Source: DASPLH01 sp035627675 (GTDB taxonomy: Bacteria; Acidobacteriota; Terriglobia; Terriglobales; Acidobacteriaceae). From it: a stretch of 23,847 nucleotides of DNA. The position numbers and the translations under genes were made by a program. The notes beneath the pieces were generated by a model, which worked only from the letters and a program-made list of their open reading frames with translations, was not told where the DNA came from and ran no database searches. Shown here in pieces: positions 6,665 to 13,962 of the stretch (the stretch's first letter is position 1; each line of letters starts with the position of its first letter). The stretch spans positions 1 through 23,847 of the forward strand of contig DASPLH010000006.1 of the NCBI GenBank assembly GCA_035627675.1. The letters are read 5' to 3'.

Positions 6665-8212
6665 ATGTCGCAGCCAGGTTCTACTACCGATAAGGTCCGC
6701 GTCCGTTTTGCGCCGTCTCCCACCGGGCAGGTTCACGTTGGCAACGCCCGCACCGCGCTCTTCAACTGGCTCTTTGCCCGCCAGCAGGGAGGCAAGTTCA
6801 TCCTGCGCATCGAAGACACCGATCTCGAACGCAGCGAAGCGCGCTACGAGGCGCAGCTCCTCGAAGACCTCAAGTGGCTGGGCGTCAATTGGGACGAAGG
6901 ACCTGACGTCGGCGGACCCTACCCTCCTTATCGCCAGAGCGACAAGTGGGAGGTGTACCGCGCCTACGGCGAGAAACTGGTCAACGACGGCAAGGCTTAC
7001 TACTGCTTCTGCACCCAGGAGCAACTCGAACGCCAGCGGGAGCAGGCGCTCGCCGAAGGCCGCCAGCCAATCTATCCCGGCACCTGCCGCGACATCCCTC
7101 TCGAGGCAGCGCGCGGCCGCAAGCAGCAAGGCGAAGCCGCCGCAATCCGTCTGAAGATCCCCGAGAAGCCGATCCGCTTCCATGACATCGTGCGCGGCTG
7201 GGTCGAGTTCTCCAATGAGGTCGTGAGCGACCCGATCATCCTTCGTTCCAGCGGGGTGCCGGTCTACAATTATGTGGTCGTGGTGGACGATGCCGAGATG
7301 AAGATCACGCACGTCATCCGTGGCGACGATCACCTGTCGAACACTCCCAAGCAGGTTGCGCTCTACGAAGCGCTCGGCTGGCAGGTGCCGGAGTTCGCGC
7401 ACCTCTCCACGATCCTCGGCCCCGACCGCGAACGCCTCTCCAAGCGCCACGGCGCGACCTCGGTGGCGAACTTCCGCGACATGGGCGTGCTGCCCGAAGC
7501 GTTGATGAACTACATGGCGCTGCTCGGCTGGGCTCCCACGGGCGGCACGCGCGAAATCTTCAACCCCGAAGAACTCTGCAAGGAGTTCGACCTCGCGCGC
7601 GTTACGCCTTCGCCGGCGGTCTTCGATTTCGAAAAGCTCTACTGGCTCAACCGCCACTACATCAAGGAGAGCGATCCTCGGCGCATCGTCGAACTCGCGC
7701 GGCGCTTCTTCGTGAAGGCCGGACTGCTCCCGGAGATCGCTGACCGCGAGGCCGCCACTCCGGAAGCTGGCAATTCTGAAGTCGAGGACTGGTTCGCGAA
7801 GGTCGTCGCTCTGCTCGCTCCGTCGGTGAACAAACTCGATGAGCTTCCCGAGCGCGCCGCACTGCTGTTCAACTTCGACGCTGACCTCGCCATTGCCGCG
7901 CCCGACAACGCCGAAGTCATGGCGGCTCCGACCACCGGGCAAGTGCTCGACGCCTTTGCGATGAAAATCCAGTCCGAGCCCGATCCGCTCGCGGCCGAGC
8001 GGTTCAAGTCCATGGTCAAAGAGGTCCAGAAGGAAACGGGGGTCAAGGGCAAGGACCTTTTCCACCCGATCCGCGTCATGCTGACCGGCTCGCACTCAGG
8101 CCCAGAGTTCGACAAGCTGATCCCGCTGATAGAACAGGGCGGAAGGCTGCCCCTGCCCGTGCACGTCAAGAGCGTGAAAGAAAGAGTCCAGGCCTTCCAG
8201 CAGGCGAGGTGA
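6665..8212 (+). CDS. gltX: Glutamate--tRNA ligase
   Basis: The 515-residue class I synthetase has RFAPSPTGQVHVGNARTAL at its start (HIGH motif as HVGN, 24-27) and LSKRHG (258-263) as the KMSKS motif, followed by the C-terminal anticodon-binding half with PIRVMLTGSHSGPEFDKLIPLI near the end. It charges tRNA(Glu), and perhaps tRNA(Gln), in the cytosol; whether it discriminates cannot be told here. The length fits the bacterial family (about 470-520). The ATG at 6665 is preceded by TAACCT (6650-6655) and TAATCT (6655-6660), which look like -10 elements, and by no Shine-Dalgarno sequence. The TGA stop is one base before the ATG of the GxxExxY gene. Confidence 0.97.
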   Translation: MSQPGSTTDKVRVRFAPSPTGQVHVGNARTALFNWLFARQQGGKFILRIEDTDLERSEARYEAQLLEDLKWLGVNWDEGPDVGGPYPPYRQSDKWEVYRAYGEKLVNDGKAYYCFCTQEQLERQREQALAEGRQPIYPGTCRDIPLEAARGRKQQGEAAAIRLKIPEKPIRFHDIVRGWVEFSNEVVSDPIILRSSGVPVYNYVVVVDDAEMKITHVIRGDDHLSNTPKQVALYEALGWQVPEFAHLSTILGPDRERLSKRHGATSVANFRDMGVLPEALMNYMALLGWAPTGGTREIFNPEELCKEFDLARVTPSPAVFDFEKLYWLNRHYIKESDPRRIVELARRFFVKAGLLPEIADREAATPEAGNSEVEDWFAKVVALLAPSVNKLDELPERAALLFNFDADLAIAAPDNAEVMAAPTTGQVLDAFAMKIQSEPDPLAAERFKSMVKEVQKETGVKGKDLFHPIRVMLTGSHSGPEFDKLIPLIEQGGRLPLPVHVKSVKERVQAFQQAR

Positions 8213-8213
8213 A

Positions 8214-8627
8214 ATGTTCACCACAGAGACACAGAGGCACAGAGAAAGCGAGAGCGGCGAAGCGGATCCTTGTACGAGCGCGATCATTGGCGCCGCAATC
8301 GAAGTGCATCGAGCGCTCGGTCCAGGGCTTCTGGAGTCCGCCTATGAAGAGTGCCTCTGCCACGAGCTTCACAGCCGTGGTGTCAGCTTCTTTCGACAAG
8401 TTGCGGTGCCTCTGTCGTACAAGGGCGTAAAGCTTGATTGCGGCTACGGGATCGACCTCGTGGTCGCGAACGAGGTGGTGGTTGAACTCAAGGCCGTAGA
8501 GCGAATTCTGCCGGTACACGAAGCACAGCTGCTGACGTATATGCGACTGATGGGCCTCCGAAAGGGCTTATTGTTGAATTTCAACGTGCCTGTGTTACGC
8601 GACGGTATCAAGCGCCGGATTCTATGA
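8214..8627 (+). CDS. GxxExxY protein (PD-(D/E)XK-like fold)
   Basis: The 137-residue protein contains IIGAAIEVHRALGPGLLESAYEE, with the family-naming G-L-L-E-S-A-Y, then GIDLVVANEVVVELKAVE with the D...ExK residues of a PD-(D/E)XK nuclease-type core, and ends with LLLNFNVPVLRDGIKRR. This is the GxxExxY family (PF13366), of unproven function. The first 9-10 codons (MFTTETQRHR) are read from the left inverted repeat, so the true start may be a later codon. No Shine-Dalgarno sequence is visible. The gene sits between two housekeeping genes and is enclosed by inverted repeats, which suggests it came as a unit. Confidence 0.85.
   Translation: MFTTETQRHRESESGEADPCTSAIIGAAIEVHRALGPGLLESAYEECLCHELHSRGVSFFRQVAVPLSYKGVKLDCGYGIDLVVANEVVVELKAVERILPVHEAQLLTYMRLMGLRKGLLLNFNVPVLRDGIKRRIL
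8218..8244 (+). repeat. Left arm of the perfect 27-bp inverted repeat
   Basis: It begins TCACCACAGAGACACAGAGG and carries three 8-bp CACAGAG(A/G) units. It overlaps the first ten codons of the GxxExxY gene. Confidence 0.9.
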
Positions 8628-8636
8628 CCTGCATTC

Positions 8637-8663
8637 CTCTGTGCCTCTGTGTCTCTGTGGTGA
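8637..8663 (-). repeat. Right arm of the perfect 27-bp inverted repeat
   Basis: It is the exact reverse complement of 8218-8244 and lies 9 nt after the GxxExxY stop and 9 nt before the ybaK start, so it forms the immediate leader of ybaK. Confidence 0.9.
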
Positions 8664-8672
8664 GCAAACAGC

Positions 8673-9152
8673 ATGGCTAAGACAAATGCTTGCCGCATTC
8701 TCGACTCGCTCTCGATCCCTTACGAGACGCGCGACTACGAGGTTGATCCCAACGATCTCGCGGCCGAGACCGTGGCGGCGAAGATCGGCATGCCGCCCGA
8801 GCAGGTCTTCAAAACACTGGCCGTGAAAGGCGACCGCAACGGCGTGTGCGTGGCCGTCATTCCGGGCAACTACGAGCTGGACTTCAAGGCACTCGCGCAA
8901 CTCACGGGCGATCGCAAGGTCGAGATGGTTCCGCTCAAGGACGTGCAGAATGTTACGGGCTACATCCGCGGGGGCGTCACCGCGCTGGGCATGAAGAAGG
9001 ACTACCCGGTCTTCGTGGACGAGACCATGCAACTGTGGGACGAAGTGTCGGTCTCGGCCGGACAGCGCGGAACGCAGATCGTCCTCAAGCCCGACGACTA
9101 CCTCAAAGCAACAAACGGGACCTACGGCGAAATCTCAAGGCCGAAGGCTTAG
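8673..9152 (+). CDS. ybaK: Cys-tRNA(Pro)/Cys-tRNA(Cys) deacylase, YbaK/EbsC family
   Basis: The 159-residue protein matches bacterial YbaK throughout: PPEQVFKTLAVKGD (with K48 at the position of the essential lysine), VAVIPGNYELDFKALAQ, KVEMVPLKDVQNVTGYIRGGVTALG, and a C-terminal RGTQIVLKPDDYLK. The family hydrolyses Cys mischarged onto tRNA(Pro) by prolyl-tRNA synthetase, a trans-editing step in the cytosol. The length is normal. The ATG start fits the family N-terminus (MAKTNACRILD). There is no Shine-Dalgarno sequence, and the leader is taken up by the right inverted repeat arm. The neighbour gltX is also a translation gene, but the repeat cassette separates them. Confidence 0.95.
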   Translation: MAKTNACRILDSLSIPYETRDYEVDPNDLAAETVAAKIGMPPEQVFKTLAVKGDRNGVCVAVIPGNYELDFKALAQLTGDRKVEMVPLKDVQNVTGYIRGGVTALGMKKDYPVFVDETMQLWDEVSVSAGQRGTQIVLKPDDYLKATNGTYGEISRPKA

Positions 9153-9160
9153 ACAAGCCG

Positions 9161-9368
9161 TCAGCACTCAGCATTCAGCATTCAGCCCCTGAACTTGCTT
9201 TGCAGGTCACGGCGCAACCGGCTGTCGAGATCAGTTCGGCGATCTCGGCCTTTCACCGACATCCGATCTGTCCGTGTGAATCCGTGCTAATCCGTGGCCA
9301 ACGCTTTTTGTCCGTCAGCAGTGCGCTTCCACGCTGAATGCTGAATGCTGAGTGCTGATTGCTGATTG
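9161..9368. repeat. 25-bp perfect inverted repeat with heptamer and decamer arrays
   Basis: Bases 9161-9185 and 9334-9358 are a perfect 25-bp inverted repeat with 148 bp between. The right side is five tandem heptamers (CTGAATG, CTGAATG, CTGAGTG, CTGATTG, CTGATTG; 9334-9368) that run directly into the TAG of the epimerase gene on the other strand. Inside lie a 7-bp hairpin (CGAGATC 9226-9232, GATCTCG 9241-9247) and three 10-bp units starting TCCGTG (9271-9300). The region lies between convergent genes; no ORF or T-rich terminator is present. Confidence 0.85.
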
Positions 9369-10268
9369 CTAGCGCAACACACGTTCCAGCGCGCTGCGCA
9401 AATCGGCGTCCTGGAATTTGAACCCCAGCGCATTCAGCTTCGCCGGTTCCACTCGCTGGCTTGACAGCAGGAGTTCGTCGGCCATCGCGCCGAACGCCAG
9501 TCGTGCGACATACGCGGGCAGTGGAAAGAGCGCGGGTCTGTGGAGTACGGAAGCCAGCACCTTCGTGAACTCGGCGTTGGTCGTGGCTTCGGGAGCCACG
9601 GCGTTCACCGCGCCGCTCACGCGTTCGTCCACCAGCGCGAACTCCATCACCCGCACGAGGTCGTCCAGGGTGATCCAGCTCCAGTACTGGTGTCCGCTGC
9701 CGATCCGTCCGGCGACTCCCATGCGGAACGCCGGCAGCATCTTCGCCAGCGCGCCGCCGCGCGTGCTCAGCACCAGGCCGATTCGTGGCATCACCACGCG
9801 CACGCCCGCATGGCCGGCAGCGCCGGTCGCGGACTCCCACTCCCGGCCGGTCTCGGCCAGGAAACCGTTTCCCGCGCGGCTCTCCTCGGTCAGCATCTCG
9901 TCGCCGCGGCTGCCGTAGTAGCCGATCGCCGAAGCGCTCACCAGCACGCGCGGGCAGCCTCCGGAGCGGAAGGCTTGTGCCACGGCCTCGGCGATCACCC
10001 GTGTGCCCCGGGCGCGGCTCTCGCGGATCTCCGCCTTCGACTTCTCCGTCCAGCGGCCTGCCACGGTCTTGCCTGCCAGGTGGATCACCGCGTCAAATGG
10101 CGACAGCGCGTCCGGCGCGAGTGGCCGCTGGGGCGACCACGGCACATCCCCAGGTTTCGCCTTGCGCGGGACGCGAACGAGCGCCGAGACCTGGTGTCCC
10201 TGCTTCGTCAAATGGTGGACCGCCGCCGAGCCGATCAGTCCTGAGGAACCACTGACCAGGATCTTCAT
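9369..10268 (-). CDS. TIGR01777-family NAD(P)-binding epimerase-like protein
   Basis: The 299-residue protein begins MKILVSGSSGLIGS, an extended short-chain dehydrogenase/epimerase Rossmann motif (G7, G10, G13). It continues with AVIHLAGKTVAGRWTEKSK, SASAIGYYGSRGDEMLTE and WSWITLDDLVRVMEFAL, and ends in the DUF1731 tail (PAYVARLAFGAMADELLLSSQRV). These mark the TIGR01777 family (E. coli YfcH type), often mislabelled SulA cell-division inhibitor; the substrate is unknown. The frame stays open upstream to 10511, but the ATG at 10268 fits the family start and avoids overlap with rel. It has no Shine-Dalgarno sequence. Its stop abuts the heptamer array, and it is divergent from rel. Confidence 0.9.
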   Translation of the reverse strand: MKILVSGSSGLIGSAAVHHLTKQGHQVSALVRVPRKAKPGDVPWSPQRPLAPDALSPFDAVIHLAGKTVAGRWTEKSKAEIRESRARGTRVIAEAVAQAFRSGGCPRVLVSASAIGYYGSRGDEMLTEESRAGNGFLAETGREWESATGAAGHAGVRVVMPRIGLVLSTRGGALAKMLPAFRMGVAGRIGSGHQYWSWITLDDLVRVMEFALVDERVSGAVNAVAPEATTNAEFTKVLASVLHRPALFPLPAYVARLAFGAMADELLLSSQRVEPAKLNALGFKFQDADLRSALERVLR

Positions 10269-10289
10269 ACGTTGCGGAATGGTAGCAAA

Positions 10290-10380
10290 CCGCGGTCGTT
10301 GGTCGCTGGTCGTCGGCTTGAATTCACTAGGTTCCAAGACCCAACTACCACCGACTAACGACTGAAGACCATCGACTGCC
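10290..10380. repeat. Short-word array between the divergent epimerase and rel genes
   Basis: GGTCGTTGGTCGCTGGTCGTCGG-like words (10300-10315) on the left and CGACTAACGACTGAAGACC-like words (10351-10370) on the right are loosely inverted copies of each other. They resemble the CTGACGACC words at 465-490. No coding potential is seen in 10269-10395. Confidence 0.5.
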
Positions 10381-10384
10381 GGTC

Positions 10385-10390
10385 TATAAT
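10385..10390 (+). promoter_or_regulatory. Consensus -10 element five bases before the rel start codon
   Basis: TATAAT is followed by CAGGC and then ATG. Transcription would normally begin about 7 nt after the hexamer, i.e. at the ATG itself. I see no good -35 hexamer at 16-18 nt and no Shine-Dalgarno sequence. Confidence 0.5.
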
Positions 10391-10395
10391 CAGGC

Positions 10396-12603
10396 ATGGG
10401 GACCTTCCGCCAGCAGGTGGCAACCAACGTCCTGACGGTCACACGCTTCCGTGATCTGCTGGCCCTGGTACGCGAAAACCGTCCCACGGACGACCCCGAG
10501 CTGGTCCGCAAGGCCTACGACTTCTCACTCGAGCATCACAAGGGCCAGACACGCGTCTCCGGCGAGCCCTACCTCGTTCACCCCCTCGAAGTCGCAATCA
10601 TCCTGGCCGAGATGAAGCTCGACACCACGGCCATCGCCGCAGGCCTGCTGCACGATTCCGTAGAAGACACATCGGTCACCATCGAGCAGATTAAGGACTT
10701 GTTCGGCGAGCAGGTCGCCCACATCGTCGAGGGCGTAACGAAGATCAGCATGATCGACTTCGCTTCGCGCGAAGAGGCGCAGGCCGAGAACGTCCGCAAG
10801 ATGATGCTGGCCATGGTGGACGACATCCGCGTCGTCCTCATCAAGCTCGCCGACAGGCTGCACAACATGCGCACGTTGCAGCCGCTCTCGCCCGAGCGCC
10901 AGCTCAAGATCGCCAAGGAGACGCTCGAAATCTACGCTCCGCTCGCGCACCGGCTCGGCATGGGCAAGATCCGCGGCGAACTCGAAGACCTTGCATTCCC
11001 GTATGTCGATCCACTTGGCTACCAGCAGGTCAAGGAAGCCGTCGAAGCCCGCCGCAAGAACGCCGACCGTCACCTGGCCGAGATGGCCGAACTCATCCGC
11101 CGCAAACTGAAGGAGAACAACATCGAGGCGCGGGTGGATTCGCGCATCAAGCGGATGTATTCCGTGTACCAGAAGCTCCAGCGGCAGAAGATCACCGTCG
11201 ATCAGATGTACGACATGATGGCCCTCCGGGTCGTCACGCGCTCGGTCAACGACTGCTACGCCGTGCTCGGCATCATCCACAACTCGTGGCGCCCCGTCCC
11301 CGGACGCATCAAGGACTTCATCGCCATGCCGCGTCCCAATCTCTACCAGTCGCTGCATACCACGGTGATCGCCGAAAACGGCCAGCCGTTCGAAGTGCAG
11401 ATCCGCTCGGAAGAGATGCACAAGATGGCCGAGGAGGGGATCGCGGCGCACTGGAAGTACAAGGACGGGCCGATCTCCGCGCGCGATGAGCAGCGTCTCG
11501 CCTGGCTTCGCCAGGTTGTCGAGTGGCAGCGCGAGATGGCCGATCCCAGCGAGTTCCTTTCCACGCTCAAGATCGACCTCTACCCGGAAGAGGTGTACAC
11601 CTTCACCCCCAAGGGCAAAGTCGTCATCCTTCCTCGCGAAGCCACGCCGATCGACTTTGCGTACACCATCCACACAGAGGTCGGGAACACCTGCGTCGGA
11701 GCCAAGGTCAACGGCCGCATCGTCCCGCTGAAGTACAAGCTACGCTCGGGCGACATCGTCGAGATCATGACGCAGACGGGACACACTCCCAGCCGCGACT
11801 GGCTCGGAGTCGTGAAGTCCTCGCGCGCCCGCCAGAAGATCAAGCACTGGCTCAACGTCCATCAGCGCGAGCGCGCCATCGAAATCGGCCGCAAGCTGAT
11901 CGAGAAGGAAGCGCGCAAGTACCGCTTCGCGATCAAGGACATTAAGGACGCCGACCTCCAGCGCATCGCCACCGAGTACGGCGTAGCTCGCGTGGACGAC
12001 CTGATGGCCGGCATCGGCTACGGCAAGTTCTCGGCCAAGACCGTGCTCGGCAAGATGGTGCCCGCCGGAACGCCCAGCGATGGAGCCAGCGAAGACGGCC
12101 TCGTCACCTCGGTGGTCAAGCGCGTATTCGGCGGCGAGACCGGAGCCATCAAGGTCCGCGGACACGACGACCTGCTCGTGTATCGCGCACGATGTTGCAA
12201 CCCGATCCGCGGCGAAGAGATTGTCGGTTACGTCACGCGCGGCAAGGGCGTGGCGGTTCATTCGAAGAACTGTCCGAACGTCCAGAACCTGCTCTACGAG
12301 CCGGAGCGCCGCATCGCCGTCGAGTGGAGCAGCAAGGAGCCGCGCATCGCAGGCTCGCCGCAGTCGTACCCGGTGAAACTCACGGTGTACTCCGACGACC
12401 GCGCCGGCATGCTGAAGCACATCACGGCCGTGATCAGCGACGACAACGCCAACATCCGCAACATCGAGACCCGCATCAGCGACAGCTTCGCCACCATCGA
12501 CATCGTCGTGGACATCAACGACGTAGCCCACCTGAACCGCATCATCACCGGCCTGAGAAAGATTCCCGGCGTCCGCGACGTCCAGCGCGTGCAAAAGCTC
12601 TAG
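10396..12603 (+). CDS. rel: Bifunctional (p)ppGpp synthetase/hydrolase (RelA/SpoT long RSH)
   Basis: The 735-residue protein has the long-RSH domain order. The HD hydrolase has H62 and HDSVED (86-91). The synthetase has RIKD at 304-307 inside GRIKDFIAMPRPNLYQSLHTTV. The TGS domain (about 400-460) contains VYTFTPKGKVV, the zinc-finger-like segment has ARCCNPIRGEEIVGYVTRGKGVAVH, and an ACT domain lies at about 658-735. The intact HD site and the RxKD form of the synthetase motif indicate a bifunctional enzyme, unlike RelA (ExDD). It makes and degrades the stringent-response alarmone and senses the ribosome through its C-terminal half. The start codon is directly preceded by TATAAT, which suggests a leaderless transcript. 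A purine-rich array begins right after the stop. Confidence 0.97.
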   Translation: MGTFRQQVATNVLTVTRFRDLLALVRENRPTDDPELVRKAYDFSLEHHKGQTRVSGEPYLVHPLEVAIILAEMKLDTTAIAAGLLHDSVEDTSVTIEQIKDLFGEQVAHIVEGVTKISMIDFASREEAQAENVRKMMLAMVDDIRVVLIKLADRLHNMRTLQPLSPERQLKIAKETLEIYAPLAHRLGMGKIRGELEDLAFPYVDPLGYQQVKEAVEARRKNADRHLAEMAELIRRKLKENNIEARVDSRIKRMYSVYQKLQRQKITVDQMYDMMALRVVTRSVNDCYAVLGIIHNSWRPVPGRIKDFIAMPRPNLYQSLHTTVIAENGQPFEVQIRSEEMHKMAEEGIAAHWKYKDGPISARDEQRLAWLRQVVEWQREMADPSEFLSTLKIDLYPEEVYTFTPKGKVVILPREATPIDFAYTIHTEVGNTCVGAKVNGRIVPLKYKLRSGDIVEIMTQTGHTPSRDWLGVVKSSRARQKIKHWLNVHQRERAIEIGRKLIEKEARKYRFAIKDIKDADLQRIATEYGVARVDDLMAGIGYGKFSAKTVLGKMVPAGTPSDGASEDGLVTSVVKRVFGGETGAIKVRGHDDLLVYRARCCNPIRGEEIVGYVTRGKGVAVHSKNCPNVQNLLYEPERRIAVEWSSKEPRIAGSPQSYPVKLTVYSDDRAGMLKHITAVISDDNANIRNIETRISDSFATIDIVVDINDVAHLNRIITGLRKIPGVRDVQRVQKL

Positions 12604-12825
12604 GAAAGTAAGAAGTGTGAAGTTAGAAGTGCGAAGTAAGAAGTGAGTGCCCGTGCAAGTCGGGCACGCGTGTCGCCTCGAGCACGCCAGACCGCTGGAA
12701 GAGCGCCGGAGGCCCAGCGCTTCAGCGCTGGGATCCCTTCTCACACTATCGCAGAGTCCCGTAGGGACGGCCGACCGTTACTGACGTTTGTTGCCAAGGT
12801 TCCAGCAACTTGCCACAATGCGGTT
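12604..12825. repeat. 14-bp tandem array followed by two perfect hairpins
   Basis: Three 14-bp units (starting AGTAAGAAGTGTGA, 12607-12648) follow the rel stop. A hairpin with a 7-bp stem lies at 12647-12667 (GTGCCCG, CGGGCAC), and another with a 9-bp stem and 2-nt loop at 12713-12732 (CCCAGCGCT, AGCGCTGGG). A small GTCCC-GTA-GGGAC palindrome follows near 12757-12769. None has a T-run. The GTGCCCG hairpin could still end rel transcription. Confidence 0.75.
12791..12819 (+). promoter_or_regulatory. Sigma-70-type promoter for the orphan membrane gene
   Basis: TTGCCA (12791-12796) and CACAAT (12814-12819) are separated by 17 bp. The expected transcript start, about 7 nt after the -10, falls on the GTG at 12826. 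Confidence 0.5.
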
Positions 12826-13260
12826 GTGATCACGTCCAGCAAGCCAGGTTCGACCCTAGACCAACAAGTTGTTTCCATGCGGCTCTTCCACGCAGCGATG
12901 CTCGCTTCCGTGTTTCTCTACATCGTGCTGGTCGAGTTCTTTCTTCGACCTACGCCTCGCGAACCCAACATGGTCTTCGTGGGCACGTTTCTGGCGGTTT
13001 CAATCACAAGCTGCTTCGTCGCGCTCTTCTTCCGTAGGAGCTACGTTGACGCGTCCGTGGAAGCACTCCGCAGCAACCCAGAAGATGCGGCGGCGGTAAG
13101 GCGCTGGAGGTTGGGCGTGGTCGTCTCGGTTGCACTGGCTGAATCAGTCGTGCTTTTCGGATTCGTGTTACGAATGATCGGTACGCCAGTTCAATACTGC
13201 GCTGTCTTCTATGTGCTTGCGGTTCTGATGATGATCATCCTTACGCCCCAGCGGCCGTAG
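12826..13260 (+). CDS. Small membrane protein of unknown function (four helices)
   Basis: From the GTG at 12826 the protein has 144 residues. The frame is open further upstream, to 12643, but that part is encoded by repeats and hairpins and reads as arginine-rich filler. Four hydrophobic segments are visible at about 20-40, 50-69, 95-117 and 122-140, with a polar loop (RSYVDASVEALRSNPEDAAAVRRW) between helices 2 and 3. I recognise no family. It is flanked by a purine-rich array on the left and a similar array in inverse orientation on the right, between rel and ridA. A promoter fitted to the GTG supports this start. Confidence 0.65.
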   Translation: MITSSKPGSTLDQQVVSMRLFHAAMLASVFLYIVLVEFFLRPTPREPNMVFVGTFLAVSITSCFVALFFRRSYVDASVEALRSNPEDAAAVRRWRLGVVVSVALAESVVLFGFVLRMIGTPVQYCAVFYVLAVLMMIILTPQRP

Positions 13261-13262
13261 GC

Positions 13263-13309
13263 GTCACTTTTGACTTTCTACTTTCGCCTTTTTACTTTCT
13301 ACTTTCCCT
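13263..13309. repeat. Pyrimidine-rich array abutting ridA
   Basis: Two units of about 20 bp share ACTTTCTACTTTC and end immediately before the ridA ATG. In reverse complement the array begins GGAAAGTA, exactly like the array at 12604, and remains similar along its length. It therefore forms an imperfect inverted pair around the membrane protein gene. It leaves ridA without a recognisable Shine-Dalgarno sequence. Confidence 0.65.
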
Positions 13310-13687
13310 ATGCGCGACGTCATCTCTACCAACGATGCTCCGAAAGCCATCGGTCCTTACTCGCAAGCCATCCGCGCCAACGGGTTCATCTTCGTCAGCG
13401 GACAAACGCCGCTCGATCCTTCGACCCAGCAGATGATCGAGGGCGGAGTCGCCGAGCAGGCCGAGCGTGTCCTGCGCAACATCGAGGGAATCCTGCGCGC
13501 AGCCGGGTCAGGCATGGAGAAGGTGGTTCGTTGCGGCGTGTTCCTCAAGGATATGAACGACTTCGCCGCGATGAACGAGGTTTACGCGCGGTTCTTCACC
13601 GCGAACCCGCCTGCCCGCTCCACGGTGCAGGTGTCGCGGCTTCCGAAAGACTGCCTCGTGGAAATCGACGCGATCGCCCTGGAATAA
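13310..13687 (+). CDS. ridA: RidA-family enamine/imine deaminase
   Basis: The 125-residue protein shows the Rid pattern: AIGPYSQAIRANGFIFVSGQTPLDP at the start, then NIEGILRAAGSGMEKVVRC, and NPPARSTVQVSRLPKDCLVEIDAIA near the end, with R103 and E118 at the positions of the substrate-binding arginine and catalytic-site glutamate. RidA proteins hydrolyse reactive 2-aminoacrylate and other enamines formed by PLP enzymes. The length is typical (about 125-130). The ATG directly follows the pyrimidine array. The TAA stop is followed by repeats, and the next gene starts 275 nt later. Confidence 0.95.
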   Translation: MRDVISTNDAPKAIGPYSQAIRANGFIFVSGQTPLDPSTQQMIEGGVAEQAERVLRNIEGILRAAGSGMEKVVRCGVFLKDMNDFAAMNEVYARFFTANPPARSTVQVSRLPKDCLVEIDAIALE

Positions 13688-13962
13688 CCGTAGCCCGGCG
13701 GCCCCCACCTGCCGGTGCCCCACATCTGCGCCGGTGCCCCACATCTGCTCACGCTACGCACGAATGACGAATGCCGGTGCCCAACATCTGCTCGCGAAGC
13801 GAGCAAATGTGGGATCCACGCGGTGGGGATCGAACGAAAGATTCCACCCCGGGCAGCACTCATCCTTCTCCGCACATCGTAGTAACTGCGAAGCTCTGGT
13901 CTGCCCCCGCCTGACAAGCTTCCCTGCCGCCCGCGACCACCGCGTGTGGCTCCGGGCTACGG
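13688..13962. repeat. Intergenic block with three 19-bp direct repeats and a long hairpin
   Basis: GCCGGTGCCCCACATCTGC occurs at 13711-13729 and, directly adjacent, at 13730-13748; a third copy with one change lies at 13773-13791. The third copy runs into the palindrome CTCGCGAAGCGAG (13791-13803), and 13780-13813 can fold into a hairpin (CCCAACATCTGCTCGC against GCGAGCAAATGTGGG). The same 13-bp palindrome occurs at 15352-15364. I see no gene in this gap. The last 100 bp show no obvious promoter for the antiporter gene. Confidence 0.75.

Larger units (their letters stand above)
8218..8663. mobile_element. Putative cassette: GxxExxY gene enclosed by 27-bp inverted repeats
   Basis: A perfect 27-bp inverted repeat lies at 8218-8244 and 8637-8663, with 392 bp between the arms that hold almost the entire GxxExxY gene. 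Each arm is itself built from three 8-bp units (CACAGAGA, CACAGAGG, CACAGAGA at 8222-8245). The unit lies between gltX (stop 8212) and ybaK (start 8673). I see no transposase and no clear target-site duplication, so mobility is inference from structure. Confidence 0.5.

Noticed and set aside
6392..8095. 567-residue open frame on the - strand across gltX
   Set aside because: It is an antisense shadow of the deaminase and gltX genes, with no recognisable domain.
8218..8663. Classical insertion sequence
   Set aside because: There are inverted ends but no transposase with a DDE, HUH or serine/tyrosine recombinase motif and no visible target duplication; it is kept only as a putative cassette.
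12643..12825. N-terminal extension of the orphan membrane protein
   Set aside because: This part of the frame consists of repeats and perfect palindromes and reads as Arg/Ala/Ser filler; a promoter lies inside it.
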